DNA of 64,000 nt from positions 50,852 to 114,851 of the forward strand of contig NZ_SSSQ01000015.1 of assembly GCF_009469765.1 (NCBI RefSeq), in the 5' to 3' direction. This document shows positions 1 through 7,849 of this stretch, in pieces. The stretch comes from Dechloromonas hortensis (lineage in GTDB: Bacteria; Pseudomonadota; Gammaproteobacteria; Burkholderiales; Rhodocyclaceae). The position numbers were made by a program, and so were the translations under genes. Each line of letters starts with the position of its first letter. The first letter of the stretch is position 1. Below the pieces are notes generated by a model that saw only the letters and a list, made by a program, of their open reading frames with translations, had not been told where the DNA came from and did not search any database.

Positions 1-235
1 CGACCGCTGCGCTGGTCACCGCCGACTGCCGTGCCGCCTGGTCGGCAGTCTTGCCACCATTCAGAACGAACGCGTACTCGCGGCAATAGGCATCATCGGC
101 CCGGAAACTGTCAAGGCTCTGCCCGGTTCCCGGCAAGACCATCACGCTCGGCCCGGTCGGCAAAACGGTACATGCCCCAAGCAGCAATGCGCCTGCGATC
201 AGGCCAACCGGACGTAGAAATTTATTGTCACGCAT
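1..235 (-). CDS. Lipoprotein, glycine-zipper-type family (partial, cut by window edge)
   Basis: Reading the minus strand from an ATG at 235 gives 78 codons without a stop up to the window edge, so the C-terminal part is missing. Residues 5-22 are a lipoprotein signal peptide ending in the lipobox LLGAC, which puts the lipid-bearing Cys at residue 22; the mature protein would sit on a membrane facing the periplasm. The next part (SFRADDAYCREYA, then a TADQAA stretch) resembles the N-terminus of small glycine-zipper lipoproteins common in betaproteobacteria. The zipper itself would lie beyond the edge. The start lies 2 bases after the stop of the upstream gene and its GGAGAGG ribosome site lies in that gene's last codons, so the two are probably translated together. 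Function unknown. Confidence 0.6.
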   Translation of the reverse strand, partial: MRDNKFLRPVGLIAGALLLGACTVLPTGPSVMVLPGTGQSLDSFRADDAYCREYAFVLNGGKTADQAARQSAVTSAAV

Positions 236-237
236 GA

Positions 238-570
238 TTACCTCTCCGGTTGGGGCAGCACTTTCTGCCAGCCGTCGGGACATTCCTTGACGTAGGGGTA
301 GTAGCCCTTGGCACTGCGGCAGTAATGCCAGTACTGCTGCGTGGCCGGCTCAGCCGGCGCCTCCCGCTGTTCGATATAGACCGGGGGGATCGGGGCTGGA
401 ACAACCACGACCTGCGGCTGGTAATACCAGGGTGGCGGATAGCCCCATGGTCCCCAGTACGGTCCGATACCGTAATACACCCCGACCCGGCCACCATGAG
501 CCGAGGCGCTGCCCGCCACCGCGCTCAGTGCAAGGATTAAAAGGACCGCCAGTCGCCTGGTCGCTTTCAT
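238..570 (-). CDS. Small secreted Pro/Tyr/Trp-rich protein of unknown function
   Basis: A 110-residue protein with a clear Sec signal peptide (residues 1-24, cleavage after ASA). The mature part is rich in Gly, Pro, Tyr and Trp (GPYWGPWGYPPPWYYQP) and ends in a Cys-containing module, YCRSAKGYYPYVKECPDGW, with two Cys that could form a disulfide. I recognise this as a widespread betaproteobacterial conserved hypothetical type that is often followed by a glycine-zipper lipoprotein, as here, but no function is established to my knowledge. It probably acts in the periplasm or at the outer membrane. The real gene is on the minus strand; the overlapping frames on both strands are shadows. Confidence 0.65.
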   Translation of the reverse strand: MKATRRLAVLLILALSAVAGSASAHGGRVGVYYGIGPYWGPWGYPPPWYYQPQVVVVPAPIPPVYIEQREAPAEPATQQYWHYCRSAKGYYPYVKECPDGWQKVLPQPER

Positions 571-654
571 GAGAACACCTGCTCTTCCATTGACTGATCT
601 AAAAGATAGTCAATTTTAGGGCGAGCCGGAAAAACAAATTGCTACAAGTTGTAA

Positions 655-690
655 GCAGGTGGCCGCCCGTCGCTCCGGGCGGCCACCTGC
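655..690 (-). terminator. Strong hairpin after the CoA-transferase gene
   Basis: A perfect 15-bp stem (655-669 paired with 676-690) with a 6-base loop starts 20 bases after the stop codon of the gene at 710-2005. On the minus strand there is no immediate run of T, only a T-rich stretch further on, so it may stop transcription weakly or protect the mRNA end. Confidence 0.5.
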
Positions 691-709
691 AGTGGGCAAC
701 GATGCGCCC

Positions 710-2005
710 TTAGAGCAGCTTCATCTTTTTTGCCGCCTCACGCAGTTCACCGCGGAAGTCCGGGTGGGCGATGCCGATCAGTGCTTCGCAGCGTTGCTTG
801 GCAGTCTTGCCGCGCAATTGGGCGACGCCGAACTCGGTGACGACATAGTTGATGTCGTTCTTGCTGGTCGAGACATGCGTCCCGGCCGACAGCGTCGGCA
901 CGATGCGGGAAATGGTGTCGTTCTTGGCAGTAGACGGCAGCACGATGAAGGCTTTGCCGCCGTTCGAACGATTCGCCGCACGGACGAAGTCGGCCTGGCC
1001 GCCGGTACCCGAGTAGGGGGCAAAACCGAGGCTTTCCGAACCGCACTGGCCCATGAAGTCGATCTGCATGGTGGCGTTGATCGCATGCAGGTTGTCGTTC
1101 TGCCCGGCCAGGAAGGGATCGTTGGTGAAGTCGACCGGGTGCATTTCGAGCGCCGGGTTGCGGTGCATGAACTGGTAGAGCTTCTTCGAGCCGAGGGCGA
1201 AGGTGGCCAGCATCTTGCCGTGGTGGTAGTTCTTCTTGCGGTTGGTGACGACGCCGGCTTCGACCAGGGTCATGATGCCGTCACCGACCATTTCGGTATG
1301 GATGCCGAGATCGCGCTTGTCGGTCAGCTGCATGACCACAGCGTCGGGAATACCGCCGTAGCCAATCTGTAGTGTCGCGCCATCGGGAATCATGTCGGCG
1401 ACGTACTTGCCGATCGCTTCCTGGACCGGGCCGATTTTCGGCAGGCCGACTTCGAGGATCGGATCGTCGCTCTCGCACAGCGCGGCGACCTGGGAAATGT
1501 GGACATGGCAATCGCCATTGGCGAAAGGCACGTTCGGGTTCACTTCGAGAACGACGACGCGGGCCTTTTCAATGGCCGCCATCGTGTAGTCGGCGGCCAG
1601 CGCCAGCGAGAAGAAACCGTGCTCGTCCATTGGCGAAGCCATGCTGAAGACGACATCGGCCGGCGTCTGGTCGCGGTTGATCAGTTGCGGCAGTTCCGAG
1701 AAATAGGCAGGAATGTAGTCGATCCAGCCCTCCTGGCCGCCGGCGCGCGAGGCGCCACTGAAGAAGTAGGCGGTATGGCGAACGTGTTCGGTGGTTTCCG
1801 GATCGAAATAGCCGTATTTGCGCACCGGCAGGATCTGCGACACGGTGACGTCGCGGAAATCGCGGCGCGCTTCGGACAGCGCCGTCAGCAGCGCCGGCGG
1901 CTCGCCGACCGCGGTCGGCACGACGATGGTGTCGCCGTTCTTGACGACACGGATCGCATCGGCGGCGGCCATGCGCTTCTGTTGATACAAACCCTTTGCT
2001 GACAT
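710..2005 (-). CDS. Acetyl-CoA hydrolase/CoA-transferase family protein (Cat1/Cat2 type)
   Basis: A 431-residue class I CoA-transferase of the acetyl-CoA hydrolase/transferase family, which moves CoA between short acyl groups (for example succinyl-CoA or 4-hydroxybutyrate with acetyl-CoA) through a glutamyl-CoA thioester. The family signatures are present: the Gly-rich QIGYGGIPDAV segment, then GIHTEMVGDG, whose Glu is the expected catalytic residue, and the C-terminal YVVTEFGVAQLRGKT block. I start at the ATG at 2005 (MSAKGLYQQ) because GAGGAGAAGAA directly precedes it; a longer reading frame to 2050 has no ribosome site. Exact acyl substrate is not visible. It probably works in the cytoplasm in acetate or short-chain acid metabolism. 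Confidence 0.8.
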   Translation of the reverse strand: MSAKGLYQQKRMAAADAIRVVKNGDTIVVPTAVGEPPALLTALSEARRDFRDVTVSQILPVRKYGYFDPETTEHVRHTAYFFSGASRAGGQEGWIDYIPAYFSELPQLINRDQTPADVVFSMASPMDEHGFFSLALAADYTMAAIEKARVVVLEVNPNVPFANGDCHVHISQVAALCESDDPILEVGLPKIGPVQEAIGKYVADMIPDGATLQIGYGGIPDAVVMQLTDKRDLGIHTEMVGDGIMTLVEAGVVTNRKKNYHHGKMLATFALGSKKLYQFMHRNPALEMHPVDFTNDPFLAGQNDNLHAINATMQIDFMGQCGSESLGFAPYSGTGGQADFVRAANRSNGGKAFIVLPSTAKNDTISRIVPTLSAGTHVSTSKNDINYVVTEFGVAQLRGKTAKQRCEALIGIAHPDFRGELREAAKKMKLL

Positions 2006-2109
2006 TTCTTCTCCTCGTTTCGTTTTATTAGAAAATATCGATGCTCGCACGGCGGTCAGACCAATCTCCTGACCAAGATCAAAATTCGATGCTTATTGCA
2101 TTGTAGCAA

Positions 2110-3252
2110 TCAAGGCTTGCGGTTGCTGCCAGCCACCATGCGGATTTCAAACAGGCGGCATTCGAGCGGCCCGTTGAACAGCGGTGTCTTGCGGCTCGGC
2201 TTCAGACCGACCAGTTTCGGTAAACGCAGGTCGGCGGTGAAGAAAAAGCAGTTCCAGCTGGCCCAGTGTTTTTTCAGCGCCGAACCCAGTTCGGGGTAGA
2301 ACGCGGCCAGTTCCTCCTGCTCACCGATCCGTTCCCCATAAGGTGGGTTCGCCACCATGATGCCATGCTCGGTTAGTGGCTGGGTTTCCAGCACATCGGC
2401 GCGATCGACCGTCACCACGCCGCCAAAACCGGCTTCCTGCAGATTGCGCCGGGTGGCGCGTACTGCCTGCTCGTCGATGTCGTAGCCGCGGATTTCCAGC
2501 GGCTCGGCCGGCTTGACGCGCGCCTCGGCGGCGCTGCGGATATTCGCCCAGTTCAGTGCTTCGAACTTGGCCAGCCGCTCGAACGAGAAGCCGCGATCGA
2601 GGCCGGGCGCCCGGTCGAGCGCGACCTGCACGGCTTCGAGCAGGAAGGTGCCGCTGCCGCACATCGGGTCGACCAGCGGCGTACCCGGCTGCCAGCCGGT
2701 CATTTTCAGGATGCCGGCCGCCAGGTTTTCCTTCAGCGGCGCATCGACGCTGGCCTTACGGAAACCGCGCTGCCACAGGGGTTGACCCGAGGTGTCGAGG
2801 TACAGCGTGCATTCGTTCTCGGTCAGGAAAACATGGACGCTGACATCCGGATTGCGCGTCTCGATGTTCGGCCGTTCGCCGAGGTCTTCGCGGAAGCGGT
2901 CGCAAACGGCATCCTTGACGCGCAGCGTGACGAAGTCGAGCGACTTGAGCGGACACTTGATCGCCGTCGTGACGACGCGCATGGTGCGCGAAACGGCAAA
3001 GTGGTTCGGCCACAACTGGCGGACGGCCAGCCGGTAGATATCCTCTTCCTTGGCGTAGGGCCCCTTGACGATATGCCAGAGGATGCGTGTCGCCAGGCGG
3101 GATTCGAGGTTGGCGCGGTAACAGACCGACCAGTCGCCGGAAAAGAACACCCCGCCGGCCGTCGACCGCAGCTCTTCGCCGCCGACGGCACGCAGTTCCT
3201 CGAGCAGCAGTTCTTCCAGCCCGCGCGGGCAAATCGCAAAATATTTATTCAT
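2110..3252 (-). CDS. rlmL: THUMP-domain 23S rRNA guanine-N2 methyltransferase (RlmL N-half type)
   Basis: A 380-residue RNA methyltransferase. The first ~160 residues hold a THUMP RNA-binding region (FAICPRGLEELL at the N-terminus is typical); the rest is a SAM-dependent Rossmann methyltransferase with the VDPMCGSGTFLLEA motif I region and the catalytic NPPYGER motif. In gammaproteobacteria RlmKL is a two-methyltransferase fusion; here only the RlmL half (m2G2445 of 23S rRNA) is present, the normal state in betaproteobacteria. The start follows the hemJ stop by one base, so the gene is the third of the minus-strand set SDR-hemJ-rlmL. The precise target base is inferred from family only. Confidence 0.8.
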   Translation of the reverse strand: MNKYFAICPRGLEELLLEELRAVGGEELRSTAGGVFFSGDWSVCYRANLESRLATRILWHIVKGPYAKEEDIYRLAVRQLWPNHFAVSRTMRVVTTAIKCPLKSLDFVTLRVKDAVCDRFREDLGERPNIETRNPDVSVHVFLTENECTLYLDTSGQPLWQRGFRKASVDAPLKENLAAGILKMTGWQPGTPLVDPMCGSGTFLLEAVQVALDRAPGLDRGFSFERLAKFEALNWANIRSAAEARVKPAEPLEIRGYDIDEQAVRATRRNLQEAGFGGVVTVDRADVLETQPLTEHGIMVANPPYGERIGEQEELAAFYPELGSALKKHWASWNCFFFTADLRLPKLVGLKPSRKTPLFNGPLECRLFEIRMVAGSNRKP

Positions 3253-3253
3253 C

Positions 3254-3670
3254 TCAGAAAGGCTTCAGGACAACGAGGAAAAGCACAACGAGCAGCACGA
3301 CAACCGGCAGTTCGTTATAGAAACGGAACCAGACATGGCTTTTGCGGTTGCGGCCCTGCTGAAAATCTCTCAGGACCAGGCCGCAATGCCAGTGATAGGC
3401 GGCGAGGACGGCGACCAAGGTGGTCTTGGCATGCAGCCAGCCACCGCTGAAACCGTAGGCAAACCACAGCCAGAAACCGAGCGCGATCGCCAGAATACCG
3501 AGCGGCGTCATGAATTTGAAGAGCTTGCCCGCCATCAACAGCAGGCGGTCCCGCTCGGCGACGCTATCGGCCGGCACCATCGCCAGATTGACGAAAATAC
3601 GCGGCAGGTAGAACAGACCGGCGAACCACGAAATGACCATCCAGATATGCAAGGTCTTCACGACGAGCAT
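3254..3670 (-). CDS. hemJ: Protoporphyrinogen IX oxidase HemJ / CopD-family membrane protein
   Basis: A 138-residue integral membrane protein with about four membrane helices. It carries the HemJ landmarks: KTLHIWMVISWFAGLFYLPR near the N-terminus, with the conserved His, and FRFYNELPV near the C-terminus. HemJ oxidises protoporphyrinogen IX to protoporphyrin IX in haem synthesis in many proteobacteria that lack HemG and HemY. An AGGAGA site lies about 6 bases before the ATG, inside the last codons of the SDR gene, whose stop overlaps this start by 13 bases; this means coupled translation. Annotations as plain CopD family protein are common for the same sequence type. Confidence 0.75.
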   Translation of the reverse strand: MLVVKTLHIWMVISWFAGLFYLPRIFVNLAMVPADSVAERDRLLLMAGKLFKFMTPLGILAIALGFWLWFAYGFSGGWLHAKTTLVAVLAAYHWHCGLVLRDFQQGRNRKSHVWFRFYNELPVVVLLVVLFLVVLKPF

Positions 3671-4548
3671 GCGTTTCTCCTGTTGCGTGCCTCGGCTATC
3701 CCGGCCTCAATGGTCGGGTATGCGAGACGTAGTTTGAGTTCTTTTTTCAGACGCCGATTTCCGATCCGCCGCGATTCGCGCATGAAAGACATCTGCATCG
3801 GCGACAACTGGCCGGCGGCTTCCTGCCGGCTCAGGCGGTGCGGCCGTGGCAAGGCGAAGGCATCGGCCACCCGGTCGAAATAATCCGCCATTTTCAAATC
3901 GGAATCATCGACCACATTGTAGGCCCGGTTGGCCGCGCCGTGGCGCAAGGCAGCGACACAGGCGGCAGCCAGATCATCGGCATGAATGTGATTGGTGAAC
4001 ACATCATCCGCCGCCTGTAGCGCCGGCAAGCCTTTTTGCAAACGCTCGACGGGCAGGCGGTCGGCCGCGTAAATGCCCGGCGCACGCAGGATCGAAACCG
4101 TCACGCCGTTGCGCCCACCCCATTCGCGCAGGCAATGCTCGGCATCGACACGGCGGGCGGCCCGCGCGCTCTCGGCGTTCAGGCGGCGCGTTTCGTCAAT
4201 CTGCGCCCCGCCACAATCGCCATAGACCCCGGTCGTACTAACGTAAATCAGGCGGCGTGGTAGACTTTTGGCCTTGCCCAAAGCCGCCAGCAAATGCCGG
4301 GTGCGCCGGTCGAGCCGCCCTTCGGTCGGCGGCGGTGCCAGATGCAGGACTAGATCGGCCAGGCCAGCCAGACGCGTCAGGCTGACCCGGTCGTCGAGGT
4401 CGGCGAGCAGCGGCCGAGCCCCGGCGGCACGCCAGGCGGCGGCCCGGCCAGCATCGCGCAGCAAGGCGTAGACGCAGTAGCGATGGGCAAGGCGGGAGAG
4501 AATGCGGCGGGCCACGTCCCCGCTGCCAACGATCAGGATTTTTTGCAC
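3658..4548 (-). CDS. NAD(P)-binding SDR/epimerase-like oxidoreductase (YeeZ type)
   Basis: A 296-residue atypical extended SDR protein. It begins with a Rossmann nucleotide-binding turn, QKILIVGSGDVARR, and has the STTGVYGD strand-and-Tyr motif, but the usual YxxxK pair is not evident, as in the YeeZ-like group. Substrate unknown. I place the start at GTG 4548: the reading frame continues upstream to 4989, but that part is only the antisense of the next gene. The ribosome site is weak, so the start is less certain. The start lies just 33 bases from the divergent start of the 2Fe-2S reductase, so the promoters must be compact or overlap coding DNA. First gene of the SDR-hemJ-rlmL operon. Confidence 0.7.
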   Translation of the reverse strand: MQKILIVGSGDVARRILSRLAHRYCVYALLRDAGRAAAWRAAGARPLLADLDDRVSLTRLAGLADLVLHLAPPPTEGRLDRRTRHLLAALGKAKSLPRRLIYVSTTGVYGDCGGAQIDETRRLNAESARAARRVDAEHCLREWGGRNGVTVSILRAPGIYAADRLPVERLQKGLPALQAADDVFTNHIHADDLAAACVAALRHGAANRAYNVVDDSDLKMADYFDRVADAFALPRPHRLSRQEAAGQLSPMQMSFMRESRRIGNRRLKKELKLRLAYPTIEAGIAEARNRRNACSS

Positions 4549-4581
4549 GCCGGCATTGTAGCCGAGCAGTAAGGGGAACAG

Positions 4582-5598
4582 ATGAGCCACCAGATTACGG
4601 TCCAGCCTAGCGGCCGCCAGTTTGCCGCCGAGTCCGACGAAACCATCCTCGATGCCGCCCTGCGGCACGGCCTGACCATGCCGTATGGCTGCAAGGACGG
4701 TGCCTGCGGCGCCTGCAAGGGAAAAGTCCTGAGCGGCAACGTCGACCACGGCAAAGCCCAGGCCTATGCCTTGAAGGAGGATGAAAAGGCGGCCGGCATG
4801 GCGCTCTTCTGCTGCGCCAAGGCCGAATCGGATCTGACGCTGGAATGCCGGCAACTGGCCTCGGCCAGCGACATCCCGGTCAAGACCCTGCCCTCGCGCA
4901 TCGAAAAGCTGGAAAAACTTGCGCCCGACGTCATCGAGATGCACCTCCGCTTGCCGGCCAGCGAACGCCTGCAATTCCTTGCCGGCCAATACATCGACAT
5001 CCTGCTCAGGGATGGCAAGAGGCGCAGCTTCTCACTGGCCAATGCACCGCACGACGATGCCGTGCTCCAGTTGCATATCCGCTATGTACCGGGCGGCCTG
5101 TTCACCGAACAGGTGTTCTCCAGCATGAAGGTGCGTGACATCCTGCGCTTCAACGGCCCGCACGGCAGCTTCTACCTGCGCGAGGAATCGACCAAGCCGA
5201 TGATCATGCTGGCCGGCGGCACCGGCTTTGCGCCGCTCAAGGCCATCGTCGAGCACGCCATCGCCGAGGAATGCACGCGGCCGATTCATATCTACTGGGG
5301 AGCCAAGGCCAAGGTCGATCTTTACCAGAATGCCTTGCCGGAAAAATGGGCCGCCGCCCACCCGAATATCCGCTATGTGCCGGTCCTCTCCGAACCGGCC
5401 GCCGACGATGCTTGGGAAGGACGAATCGGCCTGGTGCACCAGGCGGTGATGGCCGACTTCCCCGACCTCTCCGGGCACCAGGTCTATGCCTGCGGCGCGC
5501 CGGTGATGATCGATGCCGCCAAACGGGATTTCACCAGCAGTTGCGGCTTGCCGGAAGAAGAGTTCTTCGCCGACGCTTTCACGTTCTCAACGAACTAG
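4582..5598 (+). CDS. 2Fe-2S/FAD/NAD(P)H reductase (CDP-6-deoxy-3,4-glucoseen reductase-like)
   Basis: A 338-residue three-domain reductase. Residues 1-90 form a plant-type 2Fe-2S ferredoxin with the cluster ligands in PYGCKDGACGACKG plus a distal Cys in FCC; residues ~100-200 form the FAD domain with RSFSLANAP; residues ~205-338 form the NAD(P)H domain with MLAGGTGFAPLKAI and a late YACGAPVM. Betaproteobacterial genomes usually annotate this as CDP-6-deoxy-delta-3,4-glucoseen reductase, but it more generally fits an NAD(P)H-driven electron-transfer component for an unknown oxygenase or dehydrase. No partner gene is adjacent and no CDP-sugar genes are in the window, so the sugar role is doubtful. 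AAGGGGA precedes the ATG. Confidence 0.8.
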   Translation: MSHQITVQPSGRQFAAESDETILDAALRHGLTMPYGCKDGACGACKGKVLSGNVDHGKAQAYALKEDEKAAGMALFCCAKAESDLTLECRQLASASDIPVKTLPSRIEKLEKLAPDVIEMHLRLPASERLQFLAGQYIDILLRDGKRRSFSLANAPHDDAVLQLHIRYVPGGLFTEQVFSSMKVRDILRFNGPHGSFYLREESTKPMIMLAGGTGFAPLKAIVEHAIAEECTRPIHIYWGAKAKVDLYQNALPEKWAAAHPNIRYVPVLSEPAADDAWEGRIGLVHQAVMADFPDLSGHQVYACGAPVMIDAAKRDFTSSCGLPEEEFFADAFTFSTN

Positions 5599-5616
5599 GC
5601 CGGCCCGGCAGAAACC

Positions 5617-5659
5617 AAAAAAGGCCGCCTTCCCGTTCGGGGAAGGCGGCCTTTTTTTC
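5617..5659. terminator. Bidirectional intrinsic terminator between convergent genes
   Basis: GGCCGCCTTCCC pairs with GGGAAGGCGGCC around a short TTCG-containing loop; A6 stands before and T7 after the stem. It therefore serves both the reductase gene ending at 5598 and the convergent gene ending at 5668. Confidence 0.9.
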
Positions 5660-5667
5660 TAAGCAGC

Positions 5668-6300
5668 TCAACGCTGCCAGGCGCAGCCCTTCAACAACTG
5701 GCCATTGACGCTGACCGTGGCGTTCCAGCCGAAAGCCGAATCGGCCTTGATGTCGCGGCACAAACCGCGCTCGAAGGTCAGTTGCAGCGCATTGCCACCC
5801 TCGGCCGATTCCAGGCGATGCTGCTTTCCTTCGCTCTTGAAGGCCACCGTCGGCACCCGGATATCCGGCTGGCCCTGGCGTTTCAGGACCACCACTTCCT
5901 TGCCGACCGCCAGCACCCAGCCCGGCTCGTGGCCCGCCGCACGCCAGCTTTCATCCTCGCCGCCCGGGAGCTGGCAACGCCCATCGGTATGGGCGAAATT
6001 CAGTTCCGAGGCTTTCAGCACGTTGTTATCGAGAACGCCGAGCAGTTCGGCATAAACCTTCTTGCCGGCATTCAGGCCAACGCCGGCCAGGGCCTGGGTC
6101 AAGGCGCCATTGGCTGAAACATCTTCGAACATCGCGTAACTGGGGTCGCGACAGGGTGAAAAAATCACCTTGTCGCCATGCTTCATCATCTGGCCATAAG
6201 CCAGTTTCGGCGTGCCGGCGGCCGGCGTGGGCTCCACCGCCTGCACAGCGCAGGCAGCGGAGGCGGCCAGAAGAGCAACGAGGAAAGACGGCATTTTCAT
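5668..6300 (-). CDS. Periplasmic protein of unknown function (COG3650-like C-terminus)
   Basis: A 210-residue exported protein starting at MKMPSFLVALLAASAACAVQA (signal peptide about 1-21). I use the ATG at 6300 because the upstream extension to 6336 only adds residues before the signal peptide. The C-terminal ~60 residues, with CRDIKADSAFGWNATV and the final GCAWQR, resemble the C-terminal module of the COG3650 group of periplasmic or membrane proteins, with two Cys that may pair. The N-terminal part (YGQMMKHGDKVIFSPCRD) is not something I recognise. No function can be given. It ends at the shared terminator and has no operon partner. Confidence 0.6.
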   Translation of the reverse strand: MKMPSFLVALLAASAACAVQAVEPTPAAGTPKLAYGQMMKHGDKVIFSPCRDPSYAMFEDVSANGALTQALAGVGLNAGKKVYAELLGVLDNNVLKASELNFAHTDGRCQLPGGEDESWRAAGHEPGWVLAVGKEVVVLKRQGQPDIRVPTVAFKSEGKQHRLESAEGGNALQLTFERGLCRDIKADSAFGWNATVSVNGQLLKGCAWQR

Positions 6301-6390
6301 GGTTGGACATACCCGGATGGCAGGAAAGGCGGCCATTGTGCGCCGCCAGCGGCGCGAAGGGTTTGATCCAGTTGAAAAAAGCAGCCGTCT

Positions 6391-7095
6391 TCACTCGCCG
6401 AGATAGGCGGCGCGCACTTTCGGATCGTTCAACAGCTGGGCCGACTCGCCATTCAGCGTCACTTCGCCGCTTTCCATGACATAGGCCCGCTGACTGACTT
6501 CCAGCGCCAGCTTGGCATTCTGTTCGATGAGCAGCGTCGTCATTCCTTCGGCGGCCACCGCCCGCACCACCTCGAAAATTTTCTGGACCATGATCGGCGC
6601 CAGCCCCATCGACGGCTCGTCGAGCAGCAGCAGCTTCGGGCGGCTCATCAGGGCGCGGCCAATGGCCAGCATCTGCTGTTCGCCACCGGACAGCGTGCCG
6701 GCGAGTTGTGTCTCGCGCTCCTTGAGGCGCGGGAAATAGGCGTACATCTTCTCGATGTCGTTGGCGATTCCCGCCTTGTCGTCGCGGACAAAGGCCCCCA
6801 TCGCCAGGTTCTCGGCCACCGTCAGCCGGGGAAAGACGCCCCGCCCTTCCGGAACCAGCGCGATCCCCTTGCGGATGATGTCATGCGGCGGCAAGCGGCT
6901 GATTTTCTCGCCGCAGAAATGTACATCGCCGCCGACGGCATCGATGACCCGTGCGATCGCCTTCAGCGTGCTGGTCTTGCCGGCGCCGTTGGCACCGATC
7001 AGGGCGACCAGCTCGCCTTCCTTGACATGAAAGGTAATGCTGCGCACGGCCTGAATGCCGCCGTAAGCCACGTGGAGTCCGGTAACTTCAAGCAC
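6391..7095 (-). CDS. livF: Branched-chain amino-acid ABC transporter ATPase LivF
   Basis: A 234-residue ATPase that powers uptake of branched-chain amino acids or related compounds. Seen: Walker A in GANGAGKTSTLK (residues ~34-45), ABC signature LSGGEQQMLAIGRAL, Walker B LLLLDEPSMGLAP and the LLIEQNAKLAL segment typical of LivF. It overlaps the livG end by 8 bases and is the last gene of the minus-strand livKHMGF operon. The GC-rich 90-base stretch between its stop and the next gene shows no clear terminator. Confidence 0.92.
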   Translation of the reverse strand: MLEVTGLHVAYGGIQAVRSITFHVKEGELVALIGANGAGKTSTLKAIARVIDAVGGDVHFCGEKISRLPPHDIIRKGIALVPEGRGVFPRLTVAENLAMGAFVRDDKAGIANDIEKMYAYFPRLKERETQLAGTLSGGEQQMLAIGRALMSRPKLLLLDEPSMGLAPIMVQKIFEVVRAVAAEGMTTLLIEQNAKLALEVSQRAYVMESGEVTLNGESAQLLNDPKVRAAYLGE

Positions 7096-7849
7096 CTAGG
7101 TAAGCCTCAATCACTCGTTGATCTTTCTGCACCACCGCCGGCACATCCTCGATGACCAGGGCGCCGTAATCGAGCACGGCGACCCGGTCGCACAGGCCCA
7201 TGACCAGCTTGACGTCATGCTCGATGAGCAGGATGGTCGTCCCGTCGCGGCGGATGCCGTCGATCAGGTCGCGCAACTCTTCGGTTTCGGTGGCATTCAT
7301 GCCCGCCGCCGGTTCGTCGAGGCAGAGCAGCTTCGGTTCGGTAGCCAGGGCGCGGGCGATTTCCAGCCGGCGCTGGTCGCCGTAGGACAGATTTTTCGCC
7401 AGGTCGTCGGCCCGATCCTCGATCCGTACGTAATGCAGCAGGTCGATCGCCTTCTGGCGGATTGCCGCCTCTTCGTCCCGGGTCGCCGCATTCTGCAGCA
7501 TGGCGCCGAAAACGCCGGCCTTGGTCCGCACGTGGCGGCCGACCATGACGTTTTCCAGCGCCGTCATGTTGCCGAACAGCCGGATATTCTGGAAGGTCCG
7601 GGCAATGCCGCGCTCGGCAGCCTGATGCGGCGCATCGGCGAGCAAAGGCGCGCCGTCGAAAGTGAAGCCGCCGCCATCCGGAATGTAGAGCCCGGTCATG
7701 CAATTGAAAAAGGTCGTCTTGCCGGCCCCGTTCGGCCCGATCAGACCATAAATCTCGCCGCGCTGGATGCCCAGCGAGACATCGCGCAGCGCCTTGACGC
7801 CGCCAAAATGCTTGGCGACCGCCCGGGCCTCGAGCAGCATGTCAGCCAT
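7088..7849 (-). CDS. livG: Branched-chain amino-acid ABC transporter ATPase LivG
   Basis: A 253-residue ATPase partner of LivF. Seen: Walker A GPNGAGKTTFFNCMTGL, a signature reading LSYGDQRRLEIARAL (the S-Y-G-D form characteristic of LivG), Walker B LLCLDEPAAGMN, and LLIEHDVKLVMGLCD. Its start codon shares one base with the stop of livM (7849), so the genes are translationally coupled. Together with LivF it forms the heterodimeric motor of the first Liv-type transporter in the window. Confidence 0.92.
   Translation of the reverse strand: MADMLLEARAVAKHFGGVKALRDVSLGIQRGEIYGLIGPNGAGKTTFFNCMTGLYIPDGGGFTFDGAPLLADAPHQAAERGIARTFQNIRLFGNMTALENVMVGRHVRTKAGVFGAMLQNAATRDEEAAIRQKAIDLLHYVRIEDRADDLAKNLSYGDQRRLEIARALATEPKLLCLDEPAAGMNATETEELRDLIDGIRRDGTTILLIEHDVKLVMGLCDRVAVLDYGALVIEDVPAVVQKDQRVIEAYLGA

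Noticed and set aside
4549..4989. An N-terminal extension of the SDR protein up to 4989
   Set aside because: This part is the antisense of the 2Fe-2S reductase gene; the Rossmann start QKILIVGSG follows GTG 4548 directly.
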